Below are positions 1 to 7,755 of a stretch of 64,000 nt of DNA, in pieces. A program made the position numbers and the translations under genes. The notes below the pieces were generated by a model. It had not been told where the DNA came from. It worked only from the letters and a program-made list of their open reading frames with translations, and made no database searches. Numbering within the stretch: the stretch's first letter is position 1; each line of letters opens with the position of its first letter. The DNA comes from Yoonia sp. (GTDB taxonomy: Bacteria > Pseudomonadota > Alphaproteobacteria > Rhodobacterales > Rhodobacteraceae). The DNA lies in NCBI GenBank assembly GCA_029250945.1, contig JAQXEG010000017.1, forward strand, positions 19,215 to 83,214, given 5' to 3'.

Positions 1-2
1 CC

Positions 3-725
3 GGCTATCCCCTGATCCGGCAGGCACGTGCGATGATCGCGGCGGGCGAGCTGGGTGATATTCGCGTGGTGAACGTCGAATATGCGCAGGATTGGCTGAC
101 GCAAGAGGATGACAGCAAACAGGCCGCGTGGCGCACTGATCCTGCGCGTTCCGGCCTTGGTGGGGCGACGGGTGATATCGGGACCCATGCGTTCAATCTG
201 GCGGGGTTTGTGACGGGGCTGACACTGGACAAGCTGGCTGCAGATTTGCAGTCGTTCGTGTCGGGGCGGGCGCTAGATGACAACGGCCATGTTATGCTAC
301 GCTATGAAGGCGGCGCGCGCGGGATGTTGTGGTGCAGTCAGGTCGCGCCGGGCAATGAAAACGGCCTACGATTGCGGGTCTATGGCGACAAGGGCGGGCT
401 GGACTGGAGCCAGGAAAACCCTAACCAGCTGTGGTTCACACCGTTCGGAGAGCCCAAGCGTCTGTTGACCCGTGGCGGGGCAGGGACAGGACCAGAGGCC
501 GCGCGCATGTCGCGCATTCCACCGGGGCACCCGGAGGGGTACCTGGAAGGGTTCGCCAATATTTATGCAGAGGCTGCCGTCGCGATTGAGGCCCACCGCA
601 CCGGCGCGCCGATCCCGCCCGAGGTGCATTTTCCAACCGTGCACGACGGGCTTGCGGGCGTGCAATTCGTGGACGCCTGCGTGCGGTCATCCAAGCGGGA
701 CGGGGCGTGGGTCGGGCTGGCCTAG
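3..725 (+). CDS. Gfo/Idh/MocA family oxidoreductase, 5' end outside window
   Basis: The frame is open from base 3 without a start codon, so only the C-terminal 240 residues or so are present and the N-terminal Rossmann domain lies upstream of the window. What is visible is the alpha/beta substrate domain of Gfo/Idh/MocA dehydrogenases: a GDIGTHAFNLAGFVTG segment (the conserved G-D-x-G-x-H region), a long mixed beta stretch, and the usual family ending PTVHDGLAGVQFVDA. The family uses NAD(P) to oxidise or reduce sugars, cyclitols and related polyols in the cytosol; the substrate cannot be read here. Its TAG stop shares the tetranucleotide CTAG with the stop of the convergent gene that follows. 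Confidence 0.88.
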   Translation, partial: GYPLIRQARAMIAAGELGDIRVVNVEYAQDWLTQEDDSKQAAWRTDPARSGLGGATGDIGTHAFNLAGFVTGLTLDKLAADLQSFVSGRALDDNGHVMLRYEGGARGMLWCSQVAPGNENGLRLRVYGDKGGLDWSQENPNQLWFTPFGEPKRLLTRGGAGTGPEAARMSRIPPGHPEGYLEGFANIYAEAAVAIEAHRTGAPIPPEVHFPTVHDGLAGVQFVDACVRSSKRDGAWVGLA

Positions 726-1000
726 TCGCCAGCCATTTCCTTGACCAATTCGAAATCATAGATCGAGTGGGCGGTCAGCCCCTCGGCGAGGTCTTCGCGA
801 CCTAGCTGCCGGAATTGACGCAGGATTTCGACATGGGTACGTTCGGTCCCTTGGCCCCAATCGACGATGTTTTCGTACAGTTCGCGAGCCTCTTCGGCGC
901 GGCTGAGCAGCACCAAGATGCGCCCCTTTTGGGACATCAGGCGTTGCGATCCATGCGCGGGGTCCAAGGCACGATTGATCGCGGCCAACGCATCCTCCAC
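722..1000 (-). CDS. Small hypothetical protein, possibly the tail of a decayed TPR-like gene
   Basis: The 92-residue frame opens with GTG, has no clear Shine-Dalgarno sequence, and has a stop 12 codons upstream with no ATG between. The protein is helical and charged, with a pattern (LMSQKGRILVLLSRAEEARELYENI) that resembles one tetratricopeptide-type helical pair. Because it begins in the middle of such a helix and lacks a good start, it could be the 3' remnant of a longer gene. It lies downstream of the pqi operon on the same strand, about 100 bases after pqiC. No function can be assigned. The stop overlaps that of the convergent oxidoreductase. Confidence 0.45.
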   Translation of the reverse strand: MEDALAAINRALDPAHGSQRLMSQKGRILVLLSRAEEARELYENIVDWGQGTERTHVEILRQFRQLGREDLAEGLTAHSIYDFELVKEMAGD

Positions 1001-1101
1001 GCGATCTTTGCCGCTGCTAGACCACTACCATGGCTCCCGTCACCCCGGTTTGAAATGGGGTCGGGTGTTCGTAGTGCGGGTCTGTGGCGCGGATGTGACC
1101 T

Positions 1102-1662
1102 TTAACGGTCCAATTTACGGGCGATTTGTTCGGACAGGGCCAAAATCGCACGGGCTTGGGCGTCGGCGATGCCAGCGGGCGTGGGAACACGCACCGGTTC
1201 GGTGATGGTAAATGTGCTGGTAGAATTGGGGTAATCAATCCCGTCGCCGCCCACGTAAAACTGCCCCTCAAGGTCAAAGTTCCCGTCGGCACCCGTCACC
1301 ATGCGGCTGACACGCACATCAATGGCAGCGTCCGGTAGCCCTACAAACGGCCAAGGTTCGGGCCCAATCTGTGCCGACAGGATATCGCCCAAGTTGCGTG
1401 CAATCGACAAGGTCACGGCCCGTACCGGATCATCGGCCCAAAGCACGTCCGCGTCAGATGCGATCAACCCTTCGGGGTTTTCAATCGCCAACTCTTCTGC
1501 GGCGGCATAGGTGGGCAAGGACACGGTGCGCACCATCGCAGAGCTGACAGCGGCCCACAGGCTCAGGTCGGATTTGACTTGCGACATATCCAGCCGTGCG
1601 GTGTTCCCTGCACAGGCGGCCAGCGTCGCGATGACGCCAAGGGTGATGATCGGTTTGAACAT
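1102..1662 (-). CDS. pqiC: PqiC-like outer-membrane lipoprotein of the MCE transport system
   Basis: This 186-residue protein starts with a lipoprotein signal (MFKPIITLGVIATLAAC, lipobox LAAC, Cys17) and then has the ABC-type transport auxiliary lipoprotein pattern seen in PqiC/YmbA (DUF330), including the late DAQARAILALSEQIARKL helix. In E. coli PqiC sits in the outer membrane and docks the PqiB needle. It follows pqiB with a 2-base gap, so it is the last gene of the pqiA1-pqiA2-pqiB-pqiC operon. The family assignment rests mostly on this context plus the lipobox, because this lipoprotein family diverges fast. Confidence 0.75.
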   Translation of the reverse strand: MFKPIITLGVIATLAACAGNTARLDMSQVKSDLSLWAAVSSAMVRTVSLPTYAAAEELAIENPEGLIASDADVLWADDPVRAVTLSIARNLGDILSAQIGPEPWPFVGLPDAAIDVRVSRMVTGADGNFDLEGQFYVGGDGIDYPNSTSTFTITEPVRVPTPAGIADAQARAILALSEQIARKLDR

Positions 1663-1664
1663 GA

Positions 1665-3785
1665 TTACCGTCCTGTCAAAAGTGAGCTGGGGTTGCGTTG
1701 GATGGTGCGCGCAAGGCTGGTGATCGCATTTGCTGCGGCCTGAATATCGCGCAATGTGCCAACGGTTTCGGTGCTGAACCGCGACCGGTCGCCATAGGCC
1801 GCAATCACGGCCTCTGTCTCGGCGACAAGGCGGGTGGCGCGGGTCGACAGGGCGGGCAGGCCAGCGACCGATGTCTCGATCGCTTGGGCGGCGGCACTGG
1901 CGCTGGCAAGCGCAGCATTCACGTTTTCAACGGCCCCACCTGCGCGGACCTCGTCAAGGAACAGACGCAGCTCATCAAGTGCGGCGGACACGGATGTGGG
2001 CAGGGTGGCGGTGTCATCGCTGCCGATCAGTTGATCCAGCGACGCAAGCGTTGCGTTGGCGTTGTTGATCAACTCGTCAATTTCCACGGCGAACAGCTTA
2101 TCCGCGATCCCTTCGACGCGGGCGGTGATGGCGGGCAGATTGCGCGTCGCCTCTTCGATGTTGGCGACAGCGGCATTGGCGGTCTCTAGGGTGGTGGACA
2201 GCTTGGTCACCACATCCTGATCGCTGATGCCTGCGATGATCGTGTTCAGTTCTGCAACCGTCTGGCGCACATCATCCACTGCGCCGAGAAGCTCGGACGG
2301 GACAGCCGTGATATCATCATTACTGACCAGATTGCGCGTTTCATCCAGCAACGCGATGGCCGAGGCTGGGACGTTGCGCAAATCGTCGTTGTTGGTCAGG
2401 CGTTCGATGCTGTTCATCAGGTCGATCGCGCTTTCCATCACCTCTTCGACGGGCAATTCGTTGATCCGGTCGAGCACGCCTTCTGCGGTGGCGGCAACGT
2501 CGGTGATCACGGATTTGGTCGTCGGGATGATGGGGAAGGTCAGCGGATCAGCGACCAGCGTTTCTGGCGCGGCATTTGGTACCTGCACCAGTTCCACCTG
2601 CAACGAACCCGACAGAATGTTGCCCGTGATCATGCGTGCGCGCAGCCCGTCCTCGACATAGGCGGTGATCAGTTCCAGCGCGTCTTCGGGCGATGCATTT
2701 TTGCCAAGGCCAAGGCGGCTGGGTTCAATGGCGATGTTCGTGCGCAGGCGCACCACTTGGGCGTCGTCTTGCATGACAACAAATGCGCTTAGCTCGGACA
2801 CAGACCCGATCCGGATCCCTTGAAAACGAACCTCTGACCCGACGGCAAGACCGCTGACCGAGCTGTCAAACAGAATGGTTAGTTCCAACACTTCTTCGCT
2901 ACGGCGTGGGTTGGAAAACAGGCTGCTGCGGGCGGTTTCTTCGTCGTCAAAGATGTCGAACAACTGGCCGGGCCGAATGGGTCGCCCGCCCGAGACGACA
3001 GTGTCAAACGCGATGCCGCCTTCGATCAGAGAGGCGATGGAATTCACGTCCAATGATACGCCCCCCGTGCCAAGACTGATCGAAAAGCCCGACGTGTCCC
3101 AAAACCGTGTCGTCGATGTGATCCGGCGATCATAGGGGCTGTTGATAAACGCCTGGGCGATCACCTCGTTCCCGTCGAACGACAGTGTCGGTGTTTCTAG
3201 GTATCCGACCTGAATACCCTTGTGTAAAATGGGCGCGCCTTCGGACAGCGCACTGCCGTCGCGGGTGCGCAGGGAAATCACCGATCCCTCTTGGCCGGCG
3301 CGTGTCAGCGGCGCATCTTCGAGCCCGACAAATTGGGTTTGCGCGACATCGGCCTGCGTGTCCCAGTTGCCTTCGATATACACCCCGCCCAGCACGGTAT
3401 CGAGGCCGGTAATCCCGCGGACCGACACATCGGGGCGCACAACCCAGAACGTCGCATCATCATCAAGGTAGGGGACAACCGTGCTATCCACCCGCGCATA
3501 GACCAGCACGTCCGTCAGCCCGTCAGCGAATATCACCTTTTTCACACGGCCCACGGTCACATTGCGGTATTTGATCACCGTTTCATCCGCCGTCACACCC
3601 GACGCGTTTTCAAAGCTGATTTCGATCAACGTGCCTTGGGTGCTGTAGGACTGATAGGCCACGCCCAGCGACACCAGCAATGCCAGAAAAGGCACCAGCC
3701 AGACGACTGAAATCCGCTGCCAAAGCGGGCGGCGCGTGGGGCGTACGTCAAGTAGCGCGGGCTGTGGTAATTGGTCTTGAGTCAT
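1665..3785 (-). CDS. pqiB: PqiB-like MCE-domain protein (intermembrane lipid transport)
   Basis: The 706-residue protein has one N-terminal membrane anchor (about residues 25-45, ISVVWLVPFLALLVSLGVA) followed by three MCE domains at roughly 50-120, 168-235 and 297-357; each shows the family's G-x-x-V-x-x-x-V turn (KYRNVTVGRVKKVIF, HKGIQVGYLETP, RFQGIRIGSVSEL). The rest, about 420-700, is a long Ala/Asp/Glu-rich helical region with N-A-x-L-A-S repeats, expected to form the coiled-coil needle. It is longer than E. coli PqiB (about 546 residues) because of this tail. PqiB bridges inner and outer membranes and is thought to move lipids across the periplasm. It overlaps the upstream pqiA2 gene by 4 bases, indicating coupled translation. 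Confidence 0.92.
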   Translation of the reverse strand: MTQDQLPQPALLDVRPTRRPLWQRISVVWLVPFLALLVSLGVAYQSYSTQGTLIEISFENASGVTADETVIKYRNVTVGRVKKVIFADGLTDVLVYARVDSTVVPYLDDDATFWVVRPDVSVRGITGLDTVLGGVYIEGNWDTQADVAQTQFVGLEDAPLTRAGQEGSVISLRTRDGSALSEGAPILHKGIQVGYLETPTLSFDGNEVIAQAFINSPYDRRITSTTRFWDTSGFSISLGTGGVSLDVNSIASLIEGGIAFDTVVSGGRPIRPGQLFDIFDDEETARSSLFSNPRRSEEVLELTILFDSSVSGLAVGSEVRFQGIRIGSVSELSAFVVMQDDAQVVRLRTNIAIEPSRLGLGKNASPEDALELITAYVEDGLRARMITGNILSGSLQVELVQVPNAAPETLVADPLTFPIIPTTKSVITDVAATAEGVLDRINELPVEEVMESAIDLMNSIERLTNNDDLRNVPASAIALLDETRNLVSNDDITAVPSELLGAVDDVRQTVAELNTIIAGISDQDVVTKLSTTLETANAAVANIEEATRNLPAITARVEGIADKLFAVEIDELINNANATLASLDQLIGSDDTATLPTSVSAALDELRLFLDEVRAGGAVENVNAALASASAAAQAIETSVAGLPALSTRATRLVAETEAVIAAYGDRSRFSTETVGTLRDIQAAANAITSLARTIQRNPSSLLTGR

Positions 3786-4414
3786 GGTTTTGTCCTATCG
3801 ACATCCCAGATCAGACGCGAGTCAAAACTCTGCGCGGCCAGCATGGTAAAGATCACCGAAAGGGCGAAGCTGAACGCGGCAATCCCGGGATTGATTGTGG
3901 CTAAGCCGTCCAGTTGGACAAGCGCCGACAGGATCGCGACGACAAAGACGTCGATCATCGACCAGCGGCCAATGAATTCCACGATCTCGAACAATCGGTG
4001 GCGGTGGTGTTGGTTCAGGACGGACCTGCGCTGCACCGAAATCGCTAGATAGGCGACGGCTGCAAATTTACCGATCGGGATCAGGACAGAGGCCACAAAA
4101 ATCACCAGCGCAATGCCGATATTGCCATAGTCGATCAGTTCGAAAACGCCTCCAATGATGGTCGCCTCGCTGGTTTCGACCAATGTGCTGGTCTTCAGCA
4201 TCGTGTAGGTATTGGCGGGGATATAGGCGATCATGCCCGCGATCAGCCATGCCCATACCTTTTGGTTGCTCATGCGGTCACGGCTTTGTAATGGACCATG
4301 GCACCGGTCACATCGGGCATGGGATGCGTCATGCACCCGCCCACAGCGTTGGCATCCAACCAATCCCGCCTCGCGAGCGGTGGTTAACCCTTCAATTGTT
4401 CGAGCGCTTTCCAA
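3782..4414 (-). CDS. PqiA second-half protein (inner-membrane, zinc ribbon)
   Basis: The 210-residue protein corresponds to the C-terminal half of E. coli PqiA. It begins with a four-Cys ribbon (CQRCGRVHDASHARCDRCHG, about residues 21-40) followed by four predicted membrane helices, including AWLIAGMIAYIPANTYTM, IGIALVIFVASVLIPIGKFA and a C-terminal AAFSFALSVIFTMLAA. PqiA-type proteins sit in the inner membrane next to PqiB. The ATG lies 31 bases inside the preceding pqiA-like gene in a different frame, so the two halves are separate overlapping genes rather than one fused protein. Confidence 0.82.
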   Translation of the reverse strand: MESARTIEGLTTAREAGLVGCQRCGRVHDASHARCDRCHGPLQSRDRMSNQKVWAWLIAGMIAYIPANTYTMLKTSTLVETSEATIIGGVFELIDYGNIGIALVIFVASVLIPIGKFAAVAYLAISVQRRSVLNQHHRHRLFEIVEFIGRWSMIDVFVVAILSALVQLDGLATINPGIAAFSFALSVIFTMLAAQSFDSRLIWDVDRTKP

Positions 4415-5037
4415 ATGGATACCCTACAGATCAGTTGGTCCTTGAGGACGGTGACAATGACAAGCGCGCAAAACGCCCAGAACGCGGGGCCAAAGGTGAC
4501 GCTGGCGATCCCTGCCACCTTGATCAGCGCGACCGAGACGCCAACGATGAATATCTCGGTCATGCTCCACGGGCGCAAAAGCTCGGCTAGGGCAAACGCC
4601 CGCTGCGCGCCCCTGCGGGCGGGGCGGTCGCGGACAAGCGGGCCAATGGCATAGATGATTGCGGCCAATCGGGTCAGCGGCAGAAAGACGATGAAACCCG
4701 CAACTGCAACGGCCAGCAACAATGCGACCCCGCTATCGAACGCCATAACGGCTTGCAGCATCGAAATGCTGTTGTGCCGCCCTTGGGCGTCCAGATCAAG
4801 AAAGGGAAAGCTGATGGCCGCGATCATCAGAACAAACGCCGTCAGCGCAAGGCTAAGCACCAACGCAATCGCCTTGGGACGCGATGTGACAATGACCAAC
4901 CCGCAGCGTTGGCAATGGGCCTGCGCATCGTCGGGCAAGTCATGCACGCGGTGCAGCGTATCACATTGCGGACAAGCGATCAGATCGGCCAAAGGGGGCA
5001 GGGCGTTAGACAGTGCAACGGTCCTTTTGTCATGCAA
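4384..5037 (-). CDS. pqiA: PqiA first-half protein (inner-membrane, zinc ribbon)
   Basis: The 217-residue protein matches the N-terminal half of PqiA: a zinc-ribbon CPQCDTLHRVHDLPDD..CQRCG near residues 22-43, then about four membrane helices. The most upstream start in frame is TTG at 5037; no ATG or GTG is available near it. A perfect GC-rich hairpin (5039-5055) ends one base before this TTG and would hide the ribosome site, so the start is uncertain and translation may begin at a later non-ATG codon. It is the first gene of the minus-strand pqi operon and overlaps pqiA2 by 31 bases. Confidence 0.75.
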   Translation of the reverse strand: MHDKRTVALSNALPPLADLIACPQCDTLHRVHDLPDDAQAHCQRCGLVIVTSRPKAIALVLSLALTAFVLMIAAISFPFLDLDAQGRHNSISMLQAVMAFDSGVALLLAVAVAGFIVFLPLTRLAAIIYAIGPLVRDRPARRGAQRAFALAELLRPWSMTEIFIVGVSVALIKVAGIASVTFGPAFWAFCALVIVTVLKDQLICRVSIWKALEQLKG

Positions 5038-5038
5038 G

Positions 5039-5055
5039 CGGGCCGCAGCGGCCCG
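5039..5055 (-). promoter_or_regulatory. Perfect GC hairpin abutting the pqiA start codon
   Basis: CGGGCCGCAGCGGCCCG is a perfect inverted repeat (8-bp arms around one base, about 7 bp with a 3-base loop as RNA). It lies between the pgm remnant and pqiA on the minus strand and ends one base before the TTG start. There is no U-run after it, so it is not a standard intrinsic terminator. It could occlude the pqiA ribosome site or be left over from the pgm 3' end. Function is inferred only. Confidence 0.5.
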
Positions 5056-5099
5056 TTGGGGTCAACATAGTCCGGCCTTGGTCCGATTTCCAACCCCCT

Positions 5100-5495
5100 T
5101 CAGGATATGACGTCGGGCGTTGAGCGGCCTAAATAGGTGGACAGCTGTGTGATCTCAAGGGCGGCGGCGATGACATCGGTCAACGCGGCTTGGGGGGCAA
5201 ATCCAGCGCGGTGTCTGCCGGCGCATAGCGTTCAAAATAGGCGCGCACAGTGGCCCCTTGGGTGCCCGTGCCCGACAGGCGGAACACGGAGGATGAACTG
5301 GATTGCCTCAGTGTTGTAAAATCGGCCATCGCCACCAATGATAAATCTTTTATCGTCAGCGCCTTGTATCGCGTTGATAATGCACTGGGTGTAATTTTCC
5401 AAAAACTGCGGGGCCATCTAATCGCGGGTCTTGCGCCGCAAACCGGACGTATCGGATTTTTGGCCAGCAATCGGCGAGGTTTGGATTGTGATCAT
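5100..5495 (-). pseudogene. pgm: Remnant of phosphoglucomutase: N- and C-termini joined, middle deleted
   Basis: Reading the minus strand from ATG at 5495 gives the alpha-PGM N-terminus (ITIQTSPIAGQKSDTSGLRRKTR), an in-frame TAG at 5418-5420, then MAPQFLENYTQCIINA and DDKRFIIGGDGRFYN, which are the second and third conserved N-terminal PGM blocks. After about 70 codons the sequence jumps, in another frame, to the PGM C-terminal phosphate-binding block (SSVFRLSGTGTQGATVRAYFERY), and after a further shift in a C-run ends TDVIAAALEITQLSTYLGRS. A gene of about 1.6 kb is thus reduced to 0.4 kb, with the catalytic Ser, metal-binding and sugar-binding centre gone. PGM interconverts glucose-1- and glucose-6-phosphate. 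Strong as a remnant; not functional. Confidence 0.88.
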
Positions 5496-5547
5496 GGAAA
5501 CGGCACCCATTTATCGTCCACTTCCTACCCTATTGGGGGCAAAGGCG

Positions 5548-6186
5548 CTAGACCTCTGGATGGATAGTCAGGGTCAGATCGCAGGGCAGCGCAAGGTCGA
5601 TGACGGATTGCGCATTCGCCAGATCATTGGTTTCCGCCCGCCGGATCGCCGCAGTGGGGCCGAGGTTTTGCGACAACCAGCGCTGGATTAGGCGCGCCCG
5701 CAGTTCCGCCATGGGCACATCAAGCCGCACGGTCAAATCCCACATCGGGGCAAGGTCGCGCCAAATTGGGGCGTCATACATCAGATAGTTGCCCTCAAAA
5801 ATAACCACGGGTGTCGACACGCTGACCTCAACCGCGCCTGCAACGCTTAGATCAAGGGTGCGATCAAAGCGGGGGAAATATACATTCGCTCCACCACGCA
5901 GGGTATTGATAAGGCGCATGAAACCAGCGGAATCGAAGGTATCAGGTGCGCCCTTGCGATGTGACAGCTTCATCGCGTCTAGAACGGGGTTGTCCAAATG
6001 AAAGCCATCCATGGGAACGACAACGGTCGGTGTGCGTTGTTGTATTAGGCGGCGGGCCGTTTCCGTGGCCAGCGTTGATTTGCCCGACCCCGGGGCGCCC
6101 GCGATCGCGACGCAGAATTGGTTGCCGTTGGTGCGCTCTGCGCGAATGCGGTCGGCCAGTTCTGTGACTTGTGCATTAAGTGTCAT
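5548..6186 (-). CDS. P-loop kinase, uridine kinase/FrcK-like
   Basis: The 212-residue protein has a clear Walker A (GAPGSGKST, residues 30-38), the family's MDGFHLDN block after strand 2, a FPRFDRTLD segment, and VVIFEGNYLM as the Walker B-like strand. This combination is typical of the uridine kinase/pantothenate kinase-like fold proteins annotated as nucleoside/nucleotide kinase or fructose kinase FrcK in alphaproteobacteria. It probably phosphorylates a small sugar or nucleoside in the cytosol; the substrate cannot be told. It starts at ATG 6186 and lies alone between two regions of broken genes, but is itself intact and of normal length. Confidence 0.8.
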   Translation of the reverse strand: MTLNAQVTELADRIRAERTNGNQFCVAIAGAPGSGKSTLATETARRLIQQRTPTVVVPMDGFHLDNPVLDAMKLSHRKGAPDTFDSAGFMRLINTLRGGANVYFPRFDRTLDLSVAGAVEVSVSTPVVIFEGNYLMYDAPIWRDLAPMWDLTVRLDVPMAELRARLIQRWLSQNLGPTAAIRRAETNDLANAQSVIDLALPCDLTLTIHPEV

Positions 6187-6378
6187 GGTGGTGTGCCTGC
6201 CTGTGTTTTTTGATTAGACTAGGGGCGCGCCAGTGATTTGCACAGCGTATTTCGAACATGTCGCTTGGGCGGCGGAACTGCGCTTGAATTGCCGTTGTGG
6301 ACTTTGAATAAGTGATTTTATGTTGATGAAAAGTAACCAGAAATTCCTGACCTGCTGCCCATGTGATTGGGGTGCGTC

Positions 6379-6727
6379 ATGCAAATGATCGCGATGGCAG
6401 TCCGCTGTTGGTCGCTTCTTTCGCGGGTATTCAACATCGTGGGTGACAAACAGCTTAGCCTGATCGCTGTTGGCGTTGCGTTTTTCGGCATGTTTGCAGT
6501 GTTCCCAGGCATCGCTGCGGTGATCGCGATCTTTGGTCTGGTGGCGGATCCCATCGTGGTAAGCGAACAACCGGCCCTGATGGAAGGGATCATTCCTAAA
6601 GATGCCTATGATCTGTTTCGAAATCAGATCACTCGCTTGCTTGCGGCGCAGTCAGATACGCTTGGCTGGGCGAGGGTCGTGTCCATCTCGCTTGCGCTTT
6701 GGTCATCGCGGGCAGGGGTTGCCGCCT
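6379..6727 (+). pseudogene. 5' fragment of YihY/BrkB-family membrane protein
   Basis: From ATG 6379 about 116 codons encode the N-terminus of a YihY/BrkB (formerly RNase BN-like) integral membrane protein: LSLIAVGVAFFGMFAVFPGIAA forms the first helix and the signature GWARVVSISLALWSSRAGVAAL follows. The family's remaining helices are missing: after AGVAALM the sequence becomes a different gene. The intact protein is normally about 280 residues with six helices. Downstream bases continue in another frame as the C-terminus of a secretion adaptor. This is a 5' fragment produced by deletion or recombination. Confidence 0.85.
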
Positions 6728-6968
6728 TGATGGTATGGTGCAGTTTATCTCGGCCGATACGTTCAAGGACGAACGCCGCCCCGATATCCTACCGCACTAC
6801 AAGGTAACGCTGGCGGTTGATATGGACAACCTTGATGTCCGCCAAAGCAAGATCGCGATCCGTCCGGGGCTTCAGTCGTCGGTGGAATTGCACACTGGCT
6901 AGAAAACCGTGCTGCAATATCTGACCAAGCCGCTTTATCGTTCACGCGAGGCGCTGCACGAACCATAG
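6728..6968 (+). pseudogene. 3' fragment of HlyD-family type I secretion adaptor
   Basis: Starting at the junction with the brkB fragment, a new frame reads DGMVQFISADTFKDERRP, then YYKV-type sheet (HYKVTLAVDMDNLD), RPGLQSSVELHTG, an in-frame TAG (6900-6902), and KTVLQYLTKPLYRSREAL to a final TAG at 6966-6968. This is the C-terminal beta-barrel and tail (T-G-x-K-T-x-L-x-Y-L-x-K-P) of HlyD-type membrane-fusion adaptors, with the Glu expected after TG replaced by the stop. The N-terminal four-fifths are missing. No partner ABC transporter gene is nearby. Clearly non-functional. Confidence 0.82.
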
Positions 6969-7041
6969 GACGCCACGTCAGGCTTGATCGGTCAGGCGCG
7001 GGTGATCCAACCTGTAGCTCAGGCGTTAGGGGGATGGTCAG

Positions 7042-7755
7042 ATGGGACCGACATTACGTGTTTTGATCAACATGGGCAGCTTGCAACGGCTGGTGCCATT
7101 TTGGCTGATTGGGCTGGCGAGCTTTTTCTTTGCCTACTCATCGATCCTGATTGTGGCCGTGATCTATGGCGCGATCATGCAGTTCGTGGTCGAATATGTC
7201 ATGCACCGGTTTTTGTATCACCGTGAGCCACCGACCGAGCAGTCGATGTTCAACACGCTATACCGTGGCCATATCGGCCACCATGAATATCCCCAAGATC
7301 CTGAGTTCTTTACCGGCGATGATCACTGGTATGTTGTGCGGTTCGGCCTTGTGTCTATCGCACTACATTTCATTGTGCTGTGGCCGTTTGTCGGTGCAGG
7401 GTGGGCGATCCTTTGGCCTGTTGTTGCGATCTTTTTTGGGTCGATCAGCGCGTTCACATTCTATGAATACTGTCACACCCTTGCGCATCTGAACGTGCCA
7501 AAGGGGCCGATTGGCCGCCACATCACCCGCAGCCATCTGGCGCATCATTTCCAGGACCACAACGCGACGTTTCATGTCAGCCTTGGCATGGGTTGGATCG
7601 ACAGGTTGTTCGGCACGCCCCATGACGCGGATGTGGCGCGGGCGCGGTTTGATCGCAAAACGATGCTGAGCCTTGGGATGGATCCCGACGACTTGCGGCT
7701 GGTAACAGCGCGCAAGGCGTTCGGGCTGAAACCGCGCTACTTAGGTGACGGCTGA
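7042..7755 (+). CDS. Fatty acid hydroxylase / sterol desaturase superfamily protein
   Basis: The 237-residue membrane protein carries the di-iron histidine clusters of the fatty acid hydroxylase superfamily: HRFLYH (about 54-59), HIGHH (about 75-79), HTLAH (about 151-155) and HLAHH (about 172-176), spaced by hydrophobic helices. Members insert a hydroxyl group or double bond into lipids in the membrane. The start ATG 7042 follows the purine-rich AGGGGGATGG. The last 15 bases overlap the convergent kynureninase gene. The exact lipid substrate (fatty acid, ceramide or carotenoid-like) cannot be decided. Confidence 0.85.
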   Translation: MGPTLRVLINMGSLQRLVPFWLIGLASFFFAYSSILIVAVIYGAIMQFVVEYVMHRFLYHREPPTEQSMFNTLYRGHIGHHEYPQDPEFFTGDDHWYVVRFGLVSIALHFIVLWPFVGAGWAILWPVVAIFFGSISAFTFYEYCHTLAHLNVPKGPIGRHITRSHLAHHFQDHNATFHVSLGMGWIDRLFGTPHDADVARARFDRKTMLSLGMDPDDLRLVTARKAFGLKPRYLGDG

